Below, in pieces: positions 4,355 through 5,798 of a stretch of 5,798 nucleotides of DNA. Made by a program: the position numbers and the translations under genes. Position 1 is the stretch's first letter, and every line of letters starts with the position of its first letter. Below the pieces are notes generated by a model, which had not been told where the DNA came from, searched no databases, and saw only the letters and a program-made list of their open reading frames with translations. This DNA comes from an uncultured Actinomyces sp. (GTDB taxonomy: Bacteria > Actinomycetota > Actinomycetes > Actinomycetales > Actinomycetaceae): contig CALIZH010000046.1 in NCBI GenBank assembly GCA_938028585.1, positions 1 to 5,798 of the forward strand. Direction: 5' to 3'.

Positions 4355-4546
4355 GATGAAAAATCCCCTTCCTTGGGATGTTCGGGCAGTGGGCTTATCC
4401 CTCGCCTCGTACTGCTTCAGTGTAGCAAAAATGACCCTGGAAAGCAAGCGATAAAGAGCTATTTAACCGCATGATTGCAACGATTAGCGGACTTTTGGAC
4501 GCTAGTAGCTGCTTGGCAATGCTGGTATTGCTGCATTTGCTGTTAA
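4335..4546 (-). repeat. P2 regulatory module, copy 2 (upstream of leader and membrane gene)
   Basis: Direct repeat of 3678-3891 (about 212 bases, visibly diverged, same orientation). Together the two copies flank the membrane gene. Homologous recombination between them would delete exactly one promoter module plus that gene. Confidence 0.75.
4419..4495 (-). promoter_or_regulatory. Promoter P2, copy 2, with upstream conserved box
   Basis: On the minus strand the -35 is TTGCTT (4442-4447) and the -10 is TACACT (4419-4424), 17 bases apart. The conserved box is at 4476-4495 and differs from copy 1 at a single base. The distance from box to -35 is the same in both copies. Confidence 0.7.
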
Positions 4547-4564
4547 TGCTGGTTTTGCATGTCT
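4520..4564. repeat. 9-bp tandem repeat array 2
   Basis: Four contiguous 9-bp units begin TGCTG at 4520, 4529, 4538 and 4547, and a decayed fifth begins TGCA at 4556. Consensus is TGCTG followed by four A/T-rich bases. The first unit is 73 bases from the inner edge of the P2 -35, in register with array 1. The array fills most of the gap between the P2 box and the hairpin after the next gene. Confidence 0.7.
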
Positions 4565-4580
4565 GATGCTCGGGGTAGTA

Positions 4581-4612
4581 GACACCCCCGCCCCAAGTGG
4601 GGCGGGGGTGTC
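4581..4612 (-). terminator. Long GC hairpin after the 132-aa gene
   Basis: A perfect 14-bp stem (4581-4594 with 4599-4612) has a 4-base loop and begins 4 bases after the stop at 4617. The minus strand continues TACTACCCC, with no T tract. Its length and GC content make it a likely terminator of the T-tract-less kind. Confidence 0.7.
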
Positions 4613-4616
4613 GTGG

Positions 4617-5015
4617 TCAGATGAGCCATTCGGCGGCGTCGTATCCGTCAAGCCAGGCGATAACGCGCTTGCGGAGCTGCTGCATCATGAGGTGAATCGG
4701 ATGCGTGTCCCAGCTGGCGTCAACGCTGCATTGGTACTCGTAGCTGTCAATGGCCTTGAGAACTTCGATGGGCTCGTAGATGCGGCTCGGGATCGAGTAG
4801 GAGTAGATGTAAACTTCGGCCTCGTCGAGGTAACGGCGGCCGTAGGCGTCGAGGTTGGCGTCGAGCATGAGCTGCCCGATCCGGTCGCGGCTTTCTCGGG
4901 TGAACGTCCACCACTTGCCCTGCGCGAACCACTCGAACCCTTCTTCGTCGGCGTCTCGTGTGGCCGCTTCAAGAATCACGTTGATGTGTTCTGCGGAAAC
5001 GATTGCGGTACTCAT
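4617..5015 (-). CDS. Uncharacterised conserved 132-aa protein with EYQC and GYDAAEW motifs
   Basis: A single-gene unit under promoter P1 copy 2. The ATG at 5015 follows AAAGGA by about 8 bases. It starts MSTAIVSAEHINVILEAA, a helix typical of this protein type. It then has a W-rich stretch (residues 28-37), RIGQLMLDANLDAYGRRY at 45-62, a Tyr-rich segment at 69-80, EVLKAIDSYEYQC at 84-96, and GYDAAEWLI at the C-terminus. From memory, the order (SAEHI; LL..N..S...RY; LKAI..YEYQ; GYD.A.W) is that of small uncharacterised proteins common on plasmids and other mobile DNA. No catalytic function is known to me. Soluble, no signal peptide. Sharing a promoter with 1567-1995 suggests the two are produced together and answer to the same regulator. 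Confidence 0.88.
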   Translation of the reverse strand: MSTAIVSAEHINVILEAATRDADEEGFEWFAQGKWWTFTRESRDRIGQLMLDANLDAYGRRYLDEAEVYIYSYSIPSRIYEPIEVLKAIDSYEYQCSVDASWDTHPIHLMMQQLRKRVIAWLDGYDAAEWLI

Positions 5016-5023
5016 TGCTCTAT

Positions 5024-5100
5024 CCTTTCGAGCGGTCCAGGCTTGCCCTTGATGGCTTCCTGATAGGTATAATTATATACCGTTGTGAGCGTTTTGTCTA
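5024..5100 (-). promoter_or_regulatory. Promoter module P1, copy 2: consensus promoter with dyad over -10
   Basis: On the minus strand the -10 is a perfect TATAAT (5072-5077) and the -35 is TAGACA (5095-5100), 17 bases apart. The dyad is GGTATA (5066-5071) with TATACC (5076-5081). Bases 5024-5081 match copy 1 at 55 of 58 positions. Upstream of the -35 both copies also keep GAAAAGTAGA on the minus strand. This copy should be the stronger promoter of the two. Confidence 0.78.
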
Positions 5101-5400
5101 CTTTTCCAAGCAATTGCAATATATTCGCGTGAAAATGTGAGGCGTTTTGACTACCGCTGCACTTAGTGCAACTCCCTCGCCTAACGTCGCCTCCCTTTAT
5201 CGTGGCTTTCTTTGCCATGGATATGCACCCCAGCGCAAGGGAAGGTGATGCACTCAACGGTGTAGCTTAACTCAGCCCTGCTCCTGCGGGTGCTCCATTT
5301 TCGTTGGCAACTGTGCGCAGGCGCGCGAAGCGCGGCTGTGCACAGGCGGCAGTAATTCGACGCTTACGCGGCCGCGTGCGTGCGCTCCGTTGATGTATAA
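5101..5400. other. Non-coding stretch with palindromes, no supported gene
   Basis: About 300 bases between promoter P1 copy 2 and array 3 hold no reading frame with an acceptable RBS. Overlapping 8-bp palindromes lie at 5110-5120 (GCAATTGC and ATTGCAAT). A 13-bp palindrome lies at 5158-5170 (TGCACT, T, AGTGCA). On the minus strand the latter reads CTAAGTGC, which recalls the TAAGTGC core of IncQ-type transfer nick sites. An imperfect hairpin lies at 5311-5345. An origin-like or transfer-like role is possible but unproven. Confidence 0.35.
5311..5345. other. 35-base imperfect hairpin
   Basis: The arms are 5311-5326 and 5330-5345 around a 3-base loop (GAA). CTGTGC pairs with GCACAG, CAG with CTG and CGCGC with GCGCG, broken by a G-G and a G-T opposition. 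There is no T tract on either side. It does not sit directly after a gene, so it is not an obvious terminator. Confidence 0.45.
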
Positions 5401-5402
5401 GG

Positions 5403-5456
5403 TGCTGTATATGCTGTACTCGCTACATTTGCGTGTTTTGCTGCATATGTCTAGCG
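5403..5456. repeat. 9-bp tandem repeat array 3
   Basis: Units start every 9 bases at 5403, 5412, 5421, 5430 and 5439, with a decayed one at 5448. Three begin TGCTG (TGCTGTATA, TGCTGTACT, TGCTGCATA); the others begin CGCT and TGCG. The stop codon of the membrane gene at the right edge (5451-5453) lies in the last, decayed unit. That mirrors array 1, which covers the stop codon of the other membrane gene. No P2-type promoter follows this array. Confidence 0.6.
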
Positions 5457-5798
5457 ATAGTGGCGGTTTCCGTCTCCGCATAGACCGAGGGCGTAACCGA
5501 CGATTGACAAAAAGCTAATGAGGGATATTGCCCAGAGTGCGGCGCGAACGATGAGTGCGAGGAGTCCGATCATGCGACCTACCCCCGTGAGTGTCCAGCT
5601 GAGCGCTCGGCTCGCGCCGTTGGCGATCGCGCATGTGCGCGAACTCCACGTGCGCGCCTGGCACCACGAATAAGCGGCGGCGATACTGAGAACGATCGCG
5701 CATAGTGCGATTATCGGCCGCATGTCAGGGATGAAGAACCAGGATGTGGCCGCTGTGGGGATGAGGATCGGGAGCGCCTTGCCGATGGGCACAGCGCG
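5451..5798 (-). CDS. Hydrophobic membrane protein, C-terminal part, cut by the window edge
   Basis: The frame is open from the right edge to TAG at 5451-5453. A GTG at 5792 could start it (113 residues), but only 6 bases lie before it in the window and the frame stays open, so the true start may be outside. Hydrophobic stretches occur at about residues 6-21 and 25-42 and over 67-104 counted from the GTG; the last is long enough for two membrane helices. The tail GDGNRHYR is short and polar. A middle segment (45-63, with RTWSSRT and NGASR) is polar and probably cytoplasmic. No family is recognised; actinobacterial conjugative elements often carry small membrane proteins of this kind in their transfer/spread regions, but that link is only contextual. 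No hairpin follows; array 3 lies at its 3' end. Confidence 0.7.
   Translation of the reverse strand, partial: RAVPIGKALPILIPTAATSWFFIPDMRPIIALCAIVLSIAAAYSWCQARTWSSRTCAIANGASRALSWTLTGVGRMIGLLALIVRAALWAISLISFLSIVGYALGLCGDGNRHYR

Noticed and set aside
4520..4564. 9-bp repeats as DnaA boxes or a CRISPR array
   Set aside because: The units do not resemble the DnaA box TTATCCACA. They are contiguous with no spacers, so they are not a CRISPR array.
4566..5063. Plus-strand open frame (165 codons)
   Set aside because: It is antisense to the 132-aa gene and runs through hairpin 4581-4612 and promoter P1. The Gly/Val-rich composition is typical of an antisense shadow.
5012..5257. Minus-strand frame whose TGA overlaps the ATG at 5015 (ATGA), as if translationally coupled
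   Set aside because: It would run through a consensus promoter (TATAAT, 17-bp spacing) and the conserved leader. Its candidate starts lack a good RBS. A related frame (YTYQEAIKG..PGPLER) is also open in the other P1 copy, but three base differences cannot show coding selection. Kept as a weak alternative only.

Overview
The window looks like an accessory stretch of a mobile element (plasmid or integrative element) from a moderately GC-rich actinobacterium. The grounds are GC-rich coding with strong GGAGG/AAGGAG ribosome binding sites, consensus-like -10/-35 promoters, small uncharacterised genes, HTH regulators, a truncated serine-recombinase N-terminus, and duplicated regulatory modules. No replication, relaxase or core metabolic gene is visible. 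The host assignment is inference, and no gene symbol can be given safely.

Layout. Bases 1-110 hold a possible 3' end of a plus-strand gene and a near-perfect terminator hairpin. A 48-residue serine-recombinase fragment lies on the minus strand at 110-256, with GTTTTGG repeats just upstream. One plus-strand gene of unknown function follows (455-862). Bases 905-1099 are non-coding and packed with hairpins that pair better as plus-strand RNA or ssDNA than as minus strand. Everything to the right is on the minus strand. The operons, read right to left, are: a membrane protein cut by the window edge (5451-5798); a single gene at 4617-5015; a 21-codon leader plus a four-helix membrane protein (4289-4354, 3888-4268); a two-gene unit (3128-3703 then 2136-3065); and a two-gene unit (1567-1995 then 1097-1510).

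Regulation is the most notable part. Two promoter families alternate. Module P1 (before 1567-1995 and before 4617-5015) has a GGTATA/TATACC dyad over the -10 and a conserved 5' UTR; its two copies match at 55 of 58 positions. Module P2 (before 3128-3703 and before the leader/membrane gene) has a TTGCTT-17-TACAAT type promoter, an upstream 20-bp box, and an array of 9-bp TGCTG repeats at a fixed distance. A third 9-bp array lies at 5403-5447. Both two-gene operons pair an uncharacterised gene with a downstream HTH gene. The 1567-1995/1097-1510 pair resembles in layout the anti-CRISPR/Aca arrangement, a small effector followed by an HTH autorepressor. That makes the small genes candidates for anti-defence or element-maintenance functions, but this is a hypothesis from architecture only.
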